The notes under the pieces are model-generated. The model ran no database searches and was not told where the DNA came from. It saw only the letters and a list, made by a program, of their open reading frames with translations. The translations under genes and the position numbers were made by a program. A stretch of 49,185 nt of DNA. It comes from an uncultured Mycoplasmatota bacterium. Lineage in GTDB: Bacteria; Bacillota_I; Bacilli_A; RF39; UBA660. Where the stretch lies: assembly GCA_946488855.1 (NCBI GenBank), contig CAMLWC010000005.1:1-49185 (forward strand), read 5' to 3'. Positions 19,044-31,779 of this stretch are shown here, one piece after another (the stretch's first letter is position 1; the number at the start of each line of letters is the position of its first letter).

Positions 19044-19871
19044 TTATAAATTTTTTTCATAATTTTTTAAAACATTAGAAAGCAACATTGCTACAGTCAT
19101 TGGCCCTACTCCACCAGGAACAGGTGTTATGTAAGATGCTATATCTTTAATATTATTGAAATCAACATCCCCATATAATTTACCATCTACTCTATTCATT
19201 CCTACATCTATTACAATAGAATTTTCTTTAACCATATCTTTAGTTATCAAATCTTTTTTACCAACTGCACTTATTAATATATCAGCTTGTTTAGTAAAAT
19301 TACTTAAATTTTTTGTTTTAGAATGACAAATTGTAACAGTTGCACCATTTTGTAATAGCAACATTGCAAGTGGTTTACCTACTAAATTTGATTTTCCAAC
19401 TACAACAGCATGTTTTCCTTCAATATCAATATTATATTCTTTTAATAAATTCATAATTCCTAAAGGTGTACAAGGAACTAAATTATTATAATTTTTAAAT
19501 AACATTCCCATATTAATATCTGTTAATCCATCAACATCTTTATTTTTATTTATTAAATTTAATAATCTATATGTATCAAATGTTTTAGGAATTGGTAATT
19601 GAATCAATATACCATTTACATAGTTGTCATTATTTAATTCTATTATCTTATTAATTATTTCTTGCTCTAAAGCATCTTCTTCAAATTTAATATGAATAAA
19701 ATTTATTCCTACATTTTCACAAGCTTTAGCTTTAGTTTTGATATATATATTACTAGCTTCATCATTACCAATTTGAATAACAGCTAAAGTAGGTTTAATT
19801 AGATAATTTTTTGTTTTTAATTTAATTTCTTCTTTGATTTTATCACTTAATGCTTTTCCATCTAATAACAT
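19044..19871 (-). CDS. folD: Bifunctional methylenetetrahydrofolate dehydrogenase/cyclohydrolase
   Basis: VDGLTDINMG…PCTPLGIMNLL…VVGKSNLVGKPLAMLLLQNGATVTICHSKT…ITPVPGGVGPMTVAMLL. Confidence 0.96.
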   Translation of the reverse strand: MLLDGKALSDKIKEEIKLKTKNYLIKPTLAVIQIGNDEASNIYIKTKAKACENVGINFIHIKFEEDALEQEIINKIIELNNDNYVNGILIQLPIPKTFDTYRLLNLINKNKDVDGLTDINMGMLFKNYNNLVPCTPLGIMNLLKEYNIDIEGKHAVVVGKSNLVGKPLAMLLLQNGATVTICHSKTKNLSNFTKQADILISAVGKKDLITKDMVKENSIVIDVGMNRVDGKLYGDVDFNNIKDIASYITPVPGGVGPMTVAMLLSNVLKNYEKNL

Positions 19872-19872
19872 A

Positions 19873-21081
19873 TTATCCCTCCAATGGATATTTATCAGTT
19901 ATTTTTTTAACTCTTAATTTTAATTGTTCTTTATCTTTACCATTTAAGGCATCAACTATAATATTTCCTATTTCAGCAAATTCTTCCTCTTTTAATCCTC
20001 TAGTAGTCATAGCAGGACTTCCTAATCTTATACCACTAGTCTTAAAAGGTGATTCTTTATCAAATGGAATAGTATTCTTATTAACTGTAATATTAACTTC
20101 ATCTAATAATGTTTCAGCTTCTTTACCTGTCATATTTAAGCTAGTAACATCAACTAAAATTAAATGATTATCAGTACCACCAGATACTATTCTTAATCCA
20201 TTATCACTTAATACTTTAGATAATGCTTTAATATTTTTTAAAATTTGTTCTTGATATGTTTTAAATGAAGGTTGTAATGCTTCATAAAAACATTGTGCTT
20301 TTGCAGCAATAACATGCATAAGTGGTCCGCCTTGAATACCTGGAAAAATAATCTTATTTATTTTTTTAATAATTTCTTCATTATTAGTTAAAATAATACC
20401 TCCTCTTGGACCTCTTAATGTTTTATGAGTAGTTGAAGTTACAACGTCAGCATAAGGAATTGGTGATGGATGTAACCCTGTTGCTACTAAACCAGCAATA
20501 TGAGCCATATCAACCATCAAATAAGCTCCAACTTTATCAGCAATTTCTCTAAATCTTTTAAAATCTATTATTCTTGAATAAGCCGAAGCACCTGCTATAA
20601 TCATTTTTGGTTTTGTTTCAATAGCTAATTTTTCTAATTTATCATAATCAATCATTTCAGTTTCAGGATCAACATCATAACTAATTATTTCATATTCTAA
20701 GCCACTAAAATTGATTGGATGACCATGAGTTAAATGACCTCCATGTGACAAATTCATTCCCATTACTTTGTCACCAATATTTAATAATGCTTTATATACT
20801 GCCATATTTGCACTGCTTCCAGAATGTGGTTGAACATTAGCATATTTGCAATTAAATAATTTTGTTACATAATTAATGGCTAAATCTTCAACTGTATCAA
20901 CATTAACACAACCACCATAATATCTTTTACCAGAATATCCTTCAGCATATTTATTAGTAAATATGCTTCCTTGTAAATTTAATACATCTTTTGAAACATA
21001 ATTTTCTGATGCAATTAATTCAATATTATTTTGTTGTCTTTCTTTTTCTTTTTCTAAAGCTTCTTTTATTTTTATGTCCAT
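19873..21081 (-). CDS. glyA: Serine hydroxymethyltransferase
   Basis: [12 protein letters not shown]…[17 protein letters not shown]…[18 protein letters not shown]. Confidence 0.97.
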   Translation of the reverse strand: MDIKIKEALEKEKERQQNNIELIASENYVSKDVLNLQGSIFTNKYAEGYSGKRYYGGCVNVDTVEDLAINYVTKLFNCKYANVQPHSGSSANMAVYKALLNIGDKVMGMNLSHGGHLTHGHPINFSGLEYEIISYDVDPETEMIDYDKLEKLAIETKPKMIIAGASAYSRIIDFKRFREIADKVGAYLMVDMAHIAGLVATGLHPSPIPYADVVTSTTHKTLRGPRGGIILTNNEEIIKKINKIIFPGIQGGPLMHVIAAKAQCFYEALQPSFKTYQEQILKNIKALSKVLSDNGLRIVSGGTDNHLILVDVTSLNMTGKEAETLLDEVNITVNKNTIPFDKESPFKTSGIRLGSPAMTTRGLKEEEFAEIGNIIVDALNGKDKEQLKLRVKKITDKYPLEG

Positions 21082-21121
21082 TCAAATCATCTCCTCTTAT
21101 AGTATATCATAATATAGAAAA

Positions 21122-21147
21122 AAACTCTATTCAAATGAATAAAGTTT
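21122..21147 (-). terminator. Terminator after rpoC
   Basis: Minus strand AAACTTTATTCATTTGAATAGAGTTTTTTT; 11-bp stem with T run. Confidence 0.8.
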
Positions 21148-21149
21148 TT

Positions 21150-24100
21150 TTAATCCATTAATTCTTGTTCTAAAGCTTCTAATGGTTCATCATCAACATA
21201 AGGTATTTCTAAATCATAATTAGATTTACGATATTTTTTAGCACCAGTACCAGCTGGGATTAATTTACCAATTATAACATTTTCTTTTAGACCATTTAAT
21301 TCATCTACTCTACCATGAATTGCAGCATCAGTTAAAATTCTTGTTGTTTCTTGGAATGATGCAGCAGATAAGAATGAATCAGTTTCCAAACTTGCTTTAG
21401 TAATACCTAATAATACTGGTCTACCTAAAGCAGGAGTTTTTCCTTCAAGAATTAATTTTTTGTTAGTATCAGCAAAATGATTTATATTAACCATAGTACC
21501 TGGTAAATAATATGAATCACCTGATGAAATAATTTTAATTTTAGAAATCATACGTTTAGCAATAATTTCAACGTGCTTATCAGAAATACTAACACCTTGT
21601 GATTGATAAACTTTTTGAATTTCTAATAAGATATATTGTTGTACAGTAATAGGGTCGGTAACAACTAACAATTCTTTTGGACTAATAGCTCCAAATGTTA
21701 ATTTATTTCCAGCTTCTACTTCTTGATTTAATTCAACTAATAATTTAGCTCCATAGTTTGTAGTATGAACTTTAGTTTCAGCATCATTAGTAACAGTAAT
21801 TTCATATTTACCATTAGACTCTTCAATCTTAGTAATTTTACCATTAATTTCAGAAATAGTAGCTTTTCCTTTTGGATTACGAGCTTCAAACAATTCTTGA
21901 ACACGAGGTAAACCTTGAGTGATATCGTCTCCAGCAACACCACCAGAGTTGATAGTACGCATTGTTAATTGGGTACCTGGTTCACCAATTGATTGAGCAG
22001 CCATGATACCTACAGCTTCCCCTACTTCAACTATTGATCCAGTTGCTAAGTTACGACCATAACATTTACAGCATACACCATGTTCAGTCTTACAAGTTAA
22101 AACTGTTCTAATAGGTACTTTAGTAATACCAGCTTTAATAATTTTATCAGCTAATTGTTCAGTAATATAAGTATTTCTTTCAGCTATTACATCCTTAGTT
22201 TCAGGGTTAATAACTCTTTTACTTGTATATCTACCAACAATGCGATCTCTTAAACTTTCAATTACTGTATTATTTTTATCATCAATAAATGCTTCAACAA
22301 TAACACCTTCAGTAGTGCCACAGTCATCTTCTTTAACAATCATATCTTGTGATACATCAACTAAACGTCTTGTTAAGTAACCAGCATCAGCTGTTTTTAA
22401 AGCAGTATCAACAGCACCTTTACGAGCACCATGCGTAGCTAAGAAGAATTCTGATACATTTGCACCTTCAGTAAATGATGAGGTGATTGGAATTTCAACT
22501 GCTTCACCGGTTGGTTTCATCATTAATCCACGCATACCAGCCATTTGGTTGTAGTTAGACATATTACCACGAGCACCTGAATCAATCATCATAGAAATAG
22601 AGTTATCTTTATGAGTTTTAATAAATCCCTCTAACTCATTAGCTATTTTATTTTTAGCTTCGTTCCATGTATCAACAACATTTTCATAACGTTCTCTATC
22701 AGTAATTAAACCACGTTTGAATTGTTTATTAATAGTTTCTACTTTTTCTCTTGCTTCTGCTAATACTTCAGGTTTAGTTTTAGATTCGATAATATCCCCA
22801 ATACCAATAGATATACCAGATAATGTTGAATATTTAAATCCTAAATCTTTCATTTTATCAAGCATAACTGAAGTTTCAGTTGTTTGATATCTTTTATATA
22901 TTTGAGCAATTAATTTAGTTAATACTTTTTTGCCAAATGGTTTAATTAATTCCATTTTAGCTATTTCTTCTTTAATATTTTTTCCTCTATCGATGAAAAA
23001 TTTACTTGGTGTAATTTTTTCAATATTTTCATCAGTTCCTTCATTAATGTATTGGAAACTATCAGGGAATATTTCATTAAATAATAATTTACCTGGTGTA
23101 GTAACTAAATATTTATCTAAATATTTATCAGGGAATATTTTATGTTTAAATGATCTAGCTGGAATAGCAATACGAGTATGTAATGTAATTTCTCTTCTTT
23201 CATATGCCATTAAAGCTTCATTATCATTTTTAAATACTCTTCCTTCACCTTTCAAATTAGGTTTTTCAATTGTAATATAATAGTTACCTAAAATCATATC
23301 TTGGCCAGGTGTAACAATTGGTTGTCCATCTTTAGGTGATAAGATGTTATTAGCACCTAACATTAATATTCTTGCTTCTGCTTGAGCCTCATCAGAAATA
23401 GGAACGTGTACTGCCATTTGATCCCCATCAAAATCGGCATTGAATGCAGCACAAACTAATGGATGCAATCTTATACTTCTACCTTCAATTAACTTAGGTT
23501 GGAATGCTTGAATACCTAATCTATGTAATGTTGGAGCACGGTTTAACATAACAGGGTGTTCTTGAATAACTTCTTCAACAATATCCCATACTCTTTCATC
23601 TTGGTTTTCAATCATTTTTTTAGCAGCTTTAATATTTGATGCAATTTCTTTAGTAACTAAGCCATGAATTACATGTGGTTTGAATAATTCTAAAGCCATT
23701 TCTTTAGGGATACCACATTCATACATTTTTAATGATGGTCCTACAACGATAACTGAACGACCAGAATAATCAACACGTTTACCCAATAAGTTTTGTCTAA
23801 ATCTTCCTTGTTTACCTTTTAACATACTAGATAAAGATTTAAGTGGTCTATTACCTGCACCAGTTATATTTCTACCACGTCTGCCATTATCAAATAAAGC
23901 ATCTACAGCTTCTTGAAGCATACGTTTTTCATTTTGAATGATAATTGAAGGAGCACCTAATTCCATCAATTTTTTAAGACGATTATTACGATTTATAACT
24001 CTTCTATATAAATCATTTAAGTCAGATGTAGCAAATCTACCACCATCTAATTGAATCATTGGTCTTAATTCCGGAGGAATAACAGGCAATGCTTCTAATA

Positions 24101-24785
24101 TCATCCATTCAGGTCTATTACCTGATTCTAAGAAAGCATTTAAAACATCTAATCTTTTAATTAATCTTATTCTTTTTTGACTAGTTGAGTCTTTAATACT
24201 TTCAATTTCTTCTTTAATCTTATTTACTTCTTCTTCTAGATTTACTTGTTCTAGTAATTCTTTAATTGCTTCAGCACCCATACCAACTCTAAATGCACTA
24301 CCATATTTTTCATAATATGCACGATATTCTTTATCAGAAATAGTTTGTTTTTTCTCTAAAGGAGCTGGTCCTGGATCTAAAACAACATATGATACGAAAT
24401 ATAAAACTTCTTCTAAGTCTCTAGGTGACATATCTAAAACTAAGCCAATTCTAGATGGTACACCTTTAAAGAACCAAATGTGAGAACAAGGAGTTGCAAG
24501 TTCAATGTGTCCCATTCTTTCTCTTCTTACTTTACTACGAGTAACTTCAACTCCACATCTATCACAAACTATATTTTTATATCTTAATCTTTTATATTTT
24601 CCACATGAACATTCAAAGTCTTTAGTTGGACCGAATATTTTTTCACAAAATAATCCATCTCTTTCTGGTTTTAAAGTACGATAGTTAATTGTTTCAGCTT
24701 TTTTAACTTCACCATAAGACCATGAACGAATTTTTTCAGGAGAAGCTATAGAAATTTTTAATCCTTCAAATTCATTAATATTCAT
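21150..24785 (-). CDS. rpoC: DNA-directed RNA polymerase subunit beta'
   Basis: [38 protein letters not shown], full length (1211 aa). Confidence 0.98.
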   Translation of the reverse strand: MNINEFEGLKISIASPEKIRSWSYGEVKKAETINYRTLKPERDGLFCEKIFGPTKDFECSCGKYKRLRYKNIVCDRCGVEVTRSKVRRERMGHIELATPCSHIWFFKGVPSRIGLVLDMSPRDLEEVLYFVSYVVLDPGPAPLEKKQTISDKEYRAYYEKYGSAFRVGMGAEAIKELLEQVNLEEEVNKIKEEIESIKDSTSQKRIRLIKRLDVLNAFLESGNRPEWMILEALPVIPPELRPMIQLDGGRFATSDLNDLYRRVINRNNRLKKLMELGAPSIIIQNEKRMLQEAVDALFDNGRRGRNITGAGNRPLKSLSSMLKGKQGRFRQNLLGKRVDYSGRSVIVVGPSLKMYECGIPKEMALELFKPHVIHGLVTKEIASNIKAAKKMIENQDERVWDIVEEVIQEHPVMLNRAPTLHRLGIQAFQPKLIEGRSIRLHPLVCAAFNADFDGDQMAVHVPISDEAQAEARILMLGANNILSPKDGQPIVTPGQDMILGNYYITIEKPNLKGEGRVFKNDNEALMAYERREITLHTRIAIPARSFKHKIFPDKYLDKYLVTTPGKLLFNEIFPDSFQYINEGTDENIEKITPSKFFIDRGKNIKEEIAKMELIKPFGKKVLTKLIAQIYKRYQTTETSVMLDKMKDLGFKYSTLSGISIGIGDIIESKTKPEVLAEAREKVETINKQFKRGLITDRERYENVVDTWNEAKNKIANELEGFIKTHKDNSISMMIDSGARGNMSNYNQMAGMRGLMMKPTGEAVEIPITSSFTEGANVSEFFLATHGARKGAVDTALKTADAGYLTRRLVDVSQDMIVKEDDCGTTEGVIVEAFIDDKNNTVIESLRDRIVGRYTSKRVINPETKDVIAERNTYITEQLADKIIKAGITKVPIRTVLTCKTEHGVCCKCYGRNLATGSIVEVGEAVGIMAAQSIGEPGTQLTMRTINSGGVAGDDITQGLPRVQELFEARNPKGKATISEINGKITKIEESNGKYEITVTNDAETKVHTTNYGAKLLVELNQEVEAGNKLTFGAISPKELLVVTDPITVQQYILLEIQKVYQSQGVSISDKHVEIIAKRMISKIKIISSGDSYYLPGTMVNINHFADTNKKLILEGKTPALGRPVLLGITKASLETDSFLSAASFQETTRILTDAAIHGRVDELNGLKENVIIGKLIPAGTGAKKYRKSNYDLEIPYVDDEPLEALEQELMD

Positions 24786-27700
24786 TACATAGCCTCCTTA
24801 TCTTCTGTATCTTCTGATTCATCATATTCTTCATCATCTAAATCGTCATCAAATTCATCATCAAAATCTTCTTCAGATTCATCAAATTCATCTGTTTCTT
24901 CATCTAAGTTTTCTGTATCATTTTCTTCAATATTTTCTTTGATTGGTTGAATACTATTTTCAAAATCTTCAACACTTACAAATCCTTCTTGATCCATTGC
25001 TTCTACATCTTTCATATCAATTAATTTACCATTTTCAGATAAAACACTGATATCTAAGCCTAAAGCTTGGAATTCTTTAATTAATACTCTAAAGCTTTCT
25101 GGTACACTGCTTGGTGGAAGTGGTGTTCCTTTAACTAATGCTTCATATACTTTAACACGACCTACAACATCATCTGATTTAATAGTCATCATTTCTTGTA
25201 ATACATGAGCAGCACCATAAGCATATAATGCCCAAACTTCCATTTCTCCAAATCTTTGACCACCAAATTGAGCTTTACCACCTAATGGTTGTTGAGTAAC
25301 TAATGAGTATGGACCAGTAGATCTAGCATGTAATTTATCATCTACCATGTGGTGTAATTTAATCATATACATAACACCAACAGATATTCTATTATCAAAT
25401 GGTTCACCAGTTCTACCATCATATAAAACCATTTTACCATCTTCTGATAATTTAGCTTCTTTTAAAGCATCAATAATTTCTTCTCTAGTAGCACCATCGA
25501 ATGCTGGAGTCATAACATGAATATTTAATTCTTTAGCAGCTGCACCTAAATGCATTTCTAAGATTTGTCCAATATTCATACGAGAAGGAACTCCTAATGG
25601 GTTAAGTAAGATATCAATAGGTGTTCCATCAGCCATATAAGGCATATCTTCTTGTGGTAATATTAATGAAATAACACCTTTATTACCATGACGTCCAGCC
25701 ATTTTATCACCAATTGAAATTTTACGTTTTTGAGCTATATAAACACGAACTATTTTAGATACACCAGCAGGTAATTCATCAGAATCTTCTTTAGTAAATA
25801 TTTTAACATCATGAACGATTCCTTCACCACCATGAGGTACTCTTAAAGATGTATCTCTTACTTCTCTTGTTTTTTCTCCAAATATAGCATGTAATAATTT
25901 TTCTTCACTAGTTAATTCAGCCATACCTTTTGGTGTTACTTTACCAACTAAAATATCATCATCGTGTACTTCAGTACCGATTCTAATAATACCATTTTCA
26001 TCTAAGTTTTTACGAGCATCTTCACCAATATTTGGAATATCTCTTGTAAATTCTTCTGGACCTAATTTAGTATCACGACATTCAATTTGATAATCTTCAA
26101 TATGAATAGATGTATAAACATCATCAGATACTAATCTTTCATTTAAAATAACAGCATCTTCGTAGTTATATCCATTAAAGTTCATAAATGCTACAGTTAC
26201 ATTTTTACCTAAAGCCATTTCACCTTTATCAGTAGAAGGTCCATCAGCAATTATTTGATCTTTTTTAATAACATCATTTACTCTTACAATAGGAACTTGA
26301 TGATAACAAGTACCATTATTACTTCTTTCATAACCATTTAAATAATAAGTATCTTGTCCACCTTTAGTTTTTACAATAATTTTTTTACCATCTACGTATT
26401 CTACTATACCATCAGCATTAGCTATTACTACAGAACCCCCATCACGAGCAGAAATTGCTTCAATACCTGTTCCAACTAATGGTGCTTCTGATTTTAATAA
26501 TGGAATAGCTTGACGTTGCATGTTAGAACCCATAAGTGCTCTTTTACCATCATCGTGTTCCAAGAATGGAATACCTTGAGTAGTAATTGAGATTACTTGT
26601 TGTGGTGAAACATCAATATAATCTACTTTTTTAGATTCAATCATAATGTTGTCGCCACGATATCTAACTGGTATTTTTTCTTCAATAAAACAATTATTTT
26701 CATCAATTTTAGCAGTTGCTTGAGATATATAATGATCTAATTCTTCATCAGCAGTCATATAAACAACTTCATCAGTTAATTTACCATTTTCTACTTTACG
26801 ATATGGAGTCATAATAAATCCATAATCATTTACTCTAGCATAACTAGCTAAAGCAGTAATCAAACCGATATTTGGCCCTTCTGGAGATTCAATTGGACAT
26901 AATCTACCATAGTGTGATGGATTAACGTCACGAACATCCATACCTGCTCTATCTCTTGATAAACCACCTGGACCTAAACTAGATAAACGTCTTTTATTAG
27001 CAAGTTCAGCAATTGGATTTGTTTGATCCATGAATTGTGATAATTGAGATGAACCAAAGAATTCTTTGATAGCTGCAGTTAGTGGTCTAATATTAATCAA
27101 AGTTTTAGGTGTAACTTCAGCTAATTCTTGAGTACTCATTCTATCTCTAATTACTCTTTCAATTCTTGACACACCAATTCTAAATTGATTTTGTAATAAT
27201 TCTCCTACTTGTCTTACACGTCTATTAGATAAGTGGTCGATTTCATCAAATGAACCAATACCTTCAAATAAATTTAAATAGTATGATACTGATGCATAAA
27301 TATCAGAAATAGTTAATCTTTTTTCAGTAATTGTTTGATCATTACCAATAATTTTAGTTACTTTACCTTCTTTATTGTATACTTTAACAATTTGAACTCT
27401 ATTATAACTATCTAATTCTTCATTAATTAATACTTCTTTAACACCATAACCATTTTCAAAAACTGGTTTTAATTTTTCTAATAACTCTTTAGTTACTAAA
27501 TCACCATCATTAGCGATTACTTCATTATCAACTTTAATTGTTTCAGCTAATTTATTACCTAATAATCTATCTAAAACATTTAATTTTTTATTAAATTTGT
27601 AACGTCCTACTTTAGCTAAATCATATCTAAATGCATCAAAAAATCTAGTAATTAATTGATTTTTCGCACTATCTAAAGTAGATGGTTCACCTGGTCTTAA

Positions 27701-28456
27701 TTTTGAATGAATATCAATTAATGATTCATCTGTATTTTTATTAGTATCTTTTTCAATTGTCTTAGTAAGTAATTCATTTTCACCAAATAAATCAATTATA
27801 TCTTCATCACTATTTAAACCAATTGCTCTAAGTAATGTTGTAATAGGAACCTTTCTTGTTCTATCGATTCTTACATAGATAACATCTCTTGAATCGATTT
27901 CATATTCCAACCAAGTTCCTCTAGTTGGTATAATTTGTGAAGTAATAGTAACTCGTCCATTTTTCTTATCTACTTCTTTACCATAATAACAACTTGGAGA
28001 ACGAACTAATTGTGAAACGATAACACGTTCTGCTCCATTAATTATAAATGTCCCAGTTTCAGTCATTATAGGCATATCACCTAAGAAAATTTCTTGTTCT
28101 TTTACTTCCCCTGTTTCACCATTAAAAAGTCTTGCTTCTACCTTTAAAGGTGCTGCATAAGTTGCATATCTTTCTTTGCAACCTTTAATTGAATATTTTG
28201 GTTGTTCAAAAGAGAAATCTCCAAATTCCAACGATAAATTTCCTGTAAAACTTTCTACAGGGAAAATGTCATCAAATACTTCTTTGATTCCTTCTGTCAT
28301 AAACCAATCATAAGATTTTTTTTGAATTTCTAACAAATTGTTTAATTCAATTGCATTTTTTGTTTTTGCATAATTTCTTCTTTCACGATAATCTCCACAT
28401 TTTTTTGTTGTATATGCCACTCTTTCACCCCTATACACTATATTATCATGCAACAA
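24785..28456 (-). CDS. rpoB: DNA-directed RNA polymerase subunit beta (likely GTG start ~28420)
   Basis: [52 protein letters not shown]; long acidic C-terminal tail. Confidence 0.98.
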   Translation of the reverse strand: MLHDNIVYRGERVAYTTKKCGDYRERRNYAKTKNAIELNNLLEIQKKSYDWFMTEGIKEVFDDIFPVESFTGNLSLEFGDFSFEQPKYSIKGCKERYATYAAPLKVEARLFNGETGEVKEQEIFLGDMPIMTETGTFIINGAERVIVSQLVRSPSCYYGKEVDKKNGRVTITSQIIPTRGTWLEYEIDSRDVIYVRIDRTRKVPITTLLRAIGLNSDEDIIDLFGENELLTKTIEKDTNKNTDESLIDIHSKLRPGEPSTLDSAKNQLITRFFDAFRYDLAKVGRYKFNKKLNVLDRLLGNKLAETIKVDNEVIANDGDLVTKELLEKLKPVFENGYGVKEVLINEELDSYNRVQIVKVYNKEGKVTKIIGNDQTITEKRLTISDIYASVSYYLNLFEGIGSFDEIDHLSNRRVRQVGELLQNQFRIGVSRIERVIRDRMSTQELAEVTPKTLINIRPLTAAIKEFFGSSQLSQFMDQTNPIAELANKRRLSSLGPGGLSRDRAGMDVRDVNPSHYGRLCPIESPEGPNIGLITALASYARVNDYGFIMTPYRKVENGKLTDEVVYMTADEELDHYISQATAKIDENNCFIEEKIPVRYRGDNIMIESKKVDYIDVSPQQVISITTQGIPFLEHDDGKRALMGSNMQRQAIPLLKSEAPLVGTGIEAISARDGGSVVIANADGIVEYVDGKKIIVKTKGGQDTYYLNGYERSNNGTCYHQVPIVRVNDVIKKDQIIADGPSTDKGEMALGKNVTVAFMNFNGYNYEDAVILNERLVSDDVYTSIHIEDYQIECRDTKLGPEEFTRDIPNIGEDARKNLDENGIIRIGTEVHDDDILVGKVTPKGMAELTSEEKLLHAIFGEKTREVRDTSLRVPHGGEGIVHDVKIFTKEDSDELPAGVSKIVRVYIAQKRKISIGDKMAGRHGNKGVISLILPQEDMPYMADGTPIDILLNPLGVPSRMNIGQILEMHLGAAAKELNIHVMTPAFDGATREEIIDALKEAKLSEDGKMVLYDGRTGEPFDNRISVGVMYMIKLHHMVDDKLHARSTGPYSLVTQQPLGGKAQFGGQRFGEMEVWALYAYGAAHVLQEMMTIKSDDVVGRVKVYEALVKGTPLPPSSVPESFRVLIKEFQALGLDISVLSENGKLIDMKDVEAMDQEGFVSVEDFENSIQPIKENIEENDTENLDEETDEFDESEEDFDDEFDDDLDDEEYDESEDTEDKEAM

Positions 28457-28503
28457 AAGTACATGCCACCAATTTATAATTTTACCAAATGTTTATCAAC
28501 ATG

Positions 28504-29085
28504 TCAATTGTTTATTGCTCTAATTATGAAAAAACCTTTATTTTTACAAATAATTGTAGTTTCATATTCTTTGCTTAAGTCTTTAACTAAACTTTTAGCG
28601 CCTTGATCTTTATTTATCACTAACCATAATTCACCATTTTTATTTAAATAATTTTTAGCATCAAATAATAATTTATATAATATTTTTTTACCTACTCTAA
28701 TAGGGGGATTGGTTACAATAAAATCGTATTTTTTATTAACATTATCATATAAATCACTTTCAAATACATTTGTTTTAACATTATTTAGTTTTGAATTTTT
28801 AATAGCCAAATCTAAACTTCTTCTATTAACATCAATCATATCAACTAATAAATTATTTTTTTTAGAAATATAAATACCGATTGGACCATAACCACAACCG
28901 ATATCTAAAATATTTCCTTTTAAATCAGGTAAATTTTCTAGTAGTGTTCTTGTACCGAAATCTAATCCATTTTTAGAAAAGACTCCATTATCAGTATAAA
29001 AAGAAAAAGGAAGATTATTGATAATTACATTTATTTTTTTTACTTCGCTTTTTAATGTTTCATCGTTAGTAAAATAGTAACTCAT
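28504..29085 (-). CDS. YbxB/RsmC-like class I SAM-dependent methyltransferase
   Basis: GNILDIGCGYGPIGIYISKK…FIVTNPPIRVGK; sits between rplL and rpoB as in Bacillus. Confidence 0.92.
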   Translation of the reverse strand: MSYYFTNDETLKSEVKKINVIINNLPFSFYTDNGVFSKNGLDFGTRTLLENLPDLKGNILDIGCGYGPIGIYISKKNNLLVDMIDVNRRSLDLAIKNSKLNNVKTNVFESDLYDNVNKKYDFIVTNPPIRVGKKILYKLLFDAKNYLNKNGELWLVINKDQGAKSLVKDLSKEYETTIICKNKGFFIIRAINN

Positions 29086-29113
29086 TTATCTTCCTCTTTT
29101 CTAAAAACACAAT

Positions 29114-29140
29114 AAGCCCATACTAAAATCGTACAGGCTT
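29114..29140 (-). terminator. Intra-operon hairpin/attenuator between rplL and ybxB-rpoB
   Basis: Minus strand AAGCCTGTACGATTTTAGTATGGGCTT followed by ATTGTGTTTTT. Confidence 0.65.
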
Positions 29141-29148
29141 TTTATTAA

Positions 29149-29523
29149 TTATTTTAATTCAACAGTAGCGCCAGCTTCTTCGAATTTAGCTTTTAATTCA
29201 TTAGCTTCATCAGTTGAAATATTTTCTTTAACAGCTCCACCATTATCAGCTACATCTTTAGCTTCTTTTAATCCTAATCCAGTGATTTCACGAACTAATT
29301 TGATAACAGCGATTTTGTTAGCACCTGCAGCAGTTAATACTAAACTAACTGTTGATGGTCCTTCTTCAACTGCAGCAGCTGGAGCAGCAGCAACAGCAAC
29401 AGCTGATGGATCAACACCAAATTCCTCCTTCATTGCGTCTACTAATTCTTTAACTTCAAGAATTGTCATTTCTTTTAAACCATTAATAAATTCTTCTTTT
29501 GTAAATTTTGCCATTCTAATCAT
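29149..29523 (-). CDS. rplL: 50S ribosomal protein L7/L12
   Basis: [28 protein letters not shown]…[15 protein letters not shown]. Confidence 0.97.
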   Translation of the reverse strand: MIRMAKFTKEEFINGLKEMTILEVKELVDAMKEEFGVDPSAVAVAAAPAAAVEEGPSTVSLVLTAAGANKIAVIKLVREITGLGLKEAKDVADNGGAVKENISTDEANELKAKFEEAGATVELK

Positions 29524-29530
29524 TCCTTTC

Positions 29531-30022
29531 TTATTTTTCTAAATCTTTACTATATAAATCTAAGCAAATTGATAAATCTTTAACAACACCCATTAATCCA
29601 GATGCTAACATAGTAAGTAATCCTTCTCTTGATGGGATGCTTGCTAATTGTTTTAACATATTTGTATCAGCTATTTGACCATCTACATATCCAATTTTCA
29701 TAACTAATGCTGGATGATCTTTAGCGAAATCACTTAATACTTTGATAGGAGCAACTGCATCAGTACCGAAAGCGATTGCTTTAGGTCCATTTAATTCAGA
29801 GTCCATATCGATATTTAAGCTATCCAAAGCTCTTTTTACTAAAGTATTTTTATATACTTTATATTCAGAACCAGCTTCTTTTAATTTTCTTCTTAATTCC
29901 ACAGTTTCATTAACTGTTAAACCATGATATTCAAATAAAACTGTTGAAGATGATTCTTTAACTTTATTAGTTATTTCGTTAACTGTTTCTTGCTTTCTAG
30001 CAATTATTTTTTGATTTGCCAT
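29531..30022 (-). CDS. rplJ: 50S ribosomal protein L10
   Basis: [45 protein letters not shown]. Confidence 0.97.
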   Translation of the reverse strand: MANQKIIARKQETVNEITNKVKESSSTVLFEYHGLTVNETVELRRKLKEAGSEYKVYKNTLVKRALDSLNIDMDSELNGPKAIAFGTDAVAPIKVLSDFAKDHPALVMKIGYVDGQIADTNMLKQLASIPSREGLLTMLASGLMGVVKDLSICLDLYSKDLEK

Positions 30023-30054
30023 ATTACACCTCCTTGTTATCTATATAATACCGC

Positions 30055-30175
30055 ATTTCAAAACTTAAAATGCCCTTACCTTACCGTAAGAGCATTAGAA
30101 AACTTATTCTAAGTCCTCGGTAGGAAATATTAAGTCTATTTTGACTCCTACTGTCTACGGTACTTCACACAACAA
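30055..30175 (-). ncRNA. Ribosomal protein L10 leader
   Basis: Minus strand GAAGTACCGTAGACAGTAGGAGTC…TATTTCCTACCGAGGACTTAGAATAAG… then a hairpin ATGCTCTTACGGTAAGGTAAGGGCAT: the conserved L10-leader pattern. Confidence 0.9.
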
Positions 30176-30197
30176 ATTAATTATAACATATTATTTA

Positions 30198-30893
30198 TTA
30201 CTTGTCAAAAGAATTTACATCAATTTTAATACCAGGACCCATTGTTGTAGAAACACTTATATTTTTAACATAAGTTCCTTTAACAACTGATGGTTTAGTT
30301 TTTAAAATTAATGAAACAAAGGCTTCTAAATTTTCAAGTAATTGTTTTTCTGTAAAACTAACTTTACCAATGATAATATGAACATTACCATATGAATCTG
30401 TTCTATATTCGATTCTTCCTTGTTTTACTTCTTCAACTGCTTTTTTAATATCCATAGTTACTGTTCCAGTTTTAGGGTTTGGCATTAAACCTTTTGGACC
30501 TAAAATTTTACCTAATTTACCTAATTGAGGCATCATATCTGGAGTAGCGATTAACGTATCAAAATCGAACCAATTTTCTTTTTCAATTTTTTCTAAATAA
30601 TCCATATCTCCTACATAATCAGCACCAGCATTTCTTGCTTCTTCAGCTTTTGGTCCTTTTGCAATAACTAAGATTTTTTTTGTTTTACCTGTACCATTTG
30701 GTAAACAAATAGTACCTCTTAATTGTTGATCAGCTTTTTTAGTATCTAAGTTTAAAGACATAGCAACTTCAACAGATGAATCAAATTTAGTTGTTGATGT
30801 TTTCTTAACTAAATCCATAGCTTCTTCTTTAGTATATAATTTGTTTTTTTCAACTAATTTAGCTGCTTCAACATATTTTTTACCTTTCTTCAT
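30198..30893 (-). CDS. rplA: 50S ribosomal protein L1
   Basis: [62 protein letters not shown]…[21 protein letters not shown]. Confidence 0.97.
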   Translation of the reverse strand: MKKGKKYVEAAKLVEKNKLYTKEEAMDLVKKTSTTKFDSSVEVAMSLNLDTKKADQQLRGTICLPNGTGKTKKILVIAKGPKAEEARNAGADYVGDMDYLEKIEKENWFDFDTLIATPDMMPQLGKLGKILGPKGLMPNPKTGTVTMDIKKAVEEVKQGRIEYRTDSYGNVHIIIGKVSFTEKQLLENLEAFVSLILKTKPSVVKGTYVKNISVSTTMGPGIKIDVNSFDK

Positions 30894-30906
30894 TTTATAC
30901 CTCCTT

Positions 30907-30936
30907 ATGTGGTCTAGCGGATTTTTCCTTCCACAT
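30907..30936 (-). promoter_or_regulatory. Hairpin immediately upstream of the rplA SD; candidate second L1-binding site
   Basis: Minus strand ATGTGGAAGGAAAAATCCGCTAGACCACAT then AAGGAGG: 6-bp outer stem, asymmetric internal loop, GGA/TCC inner stem. Confidence 0.45.
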
Positions 30937-30940
30937 AGAA

Positions 30941-31225
30941 TTAATCTATGAGACTATTAACTATACATAATGATAATATTATTAATGAAATAACGCCTAT
31001 TACAATTATAATAACTCTTAACAAACTAAATCTTTGATTAGTTATAGTTTTATAATAAAATCCATAACAAAATAATACAAAATATATTAATATAACATCA
31101 AAAATATTTTTATTTTCTTTAGATGATATAAATCTAAAAACAATCAAAGTTAGAATAATTATAATCAACTGTATTCTTTTATTATCACGAATTTTAAAAC
31201 AAACTTCTTTTAAATTACGTTTCAT
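30941..31225 (-). CDS. Small membrane protein (94 aa) between rplK and rplA
   Basis: Hydrophobic segments ([39 protein letters not shown]); its start overlaps the rplK stop region. Confidence 0.65.
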   Translation of the reverse strand: MKRNLKEVCFKIRDNKRIQLIIIILTLIVFRFISSKENKNIFDVILIYFVLFCYGFYYKTITNQRFSLLRVIIIVIGVISLIILSLCIVNSLID

Positions 31226-31647
31226 TATTTTACTTCAATTCCCATATTTAAAGCTGTACCTTCAACAATTTTCATTGCATCTTCGACAGTATAAGCATTT
31301 AAATCTGGTAATTTTGTTTCAGCAATTTCTCTTAATTGGTCTTTTGTAATTGAACCAACAATACCATTTTTACCTTTAGCTGAACCTGCTTTTACTTTAG
31401 CTGCTTTTTTAATTAAGAATGCTGCAGGTGGAGTCTTAATTACAAAATCGAAACTTCTATCATCATAAATAGTAATTTCAACTGGTAATACATCTCCCAT
31501 CTTATCTCTAGTTGCATCATTATATTTTGTACAAAATTCTTGTAGGTTTATTCCTTTTGGACCTAAAACAGTACCAACTGGTGGCGCTGGAGTAGCTTTA
31601 CCTGCTTGAATTTGTAATTTAACTTTACTTGCTATTTGTTTTGCCAC
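31225..31647 (-). CDS. rplK: 50S ribosomal protein L11
   Basis: [34 protein letters not shown]. Confidence 0.97.
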   Translation of the reverse strand: MAKQIASKVKLQIQAGKATPAPPVGTVLGPKGINLQEFCTKYNDATRDKMGDVLPVEITIYDDRSFDFVIKTPPAAFLIKKAAKVKAGSAKGKNGIVGSITKDQLREIAETKLPDLNAYTVEDAMKIVEGTALNMGIEVK

Positions 31648-31678
31648 GAAAACACCTCCTAAATTTAATTTTTCGCGT

Positions 31679-31719
31679 TGTGGTTATAATGATCATCCGC
31701 TTAAAATCAATCTCCCACA
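31679..31719 (-). promoter_or_regulatory. Candidate L1 leader element upstream of rplK
   Basis: Minus strand TGTGGGAGATTGATTTTAAGCGGATGATCATTATAACCACA, 5' of rplK as expected for L1 autoregulation. Confidence 0.5.
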
Positions 31720-31779
31720 TCTATATAAAAAATTATATAGCGAATTAATAATAACACTTTTTTTTATATTTGTAAATAC

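Noticed and set aside
28421-28456. N-terminal extension of RpoB ([12 protein letters not shown])
   Set aside because: A GTG codon with an AGGGGTG SD-like sequence 12 codons in is the more likely start; the extension is probably an ORF-calling artefact.
29282-29542. 86-aa plus-strand ORF opposite rplL
   Set aside because: Antisense to the Ala-rich rplL coding sequence; composition explains the open frame.
30055-30175. Structured region upstream of rplJ as a new regulatory RNA
   Set aside because: Matches the known L10 ribosomal-protein leader pattern.
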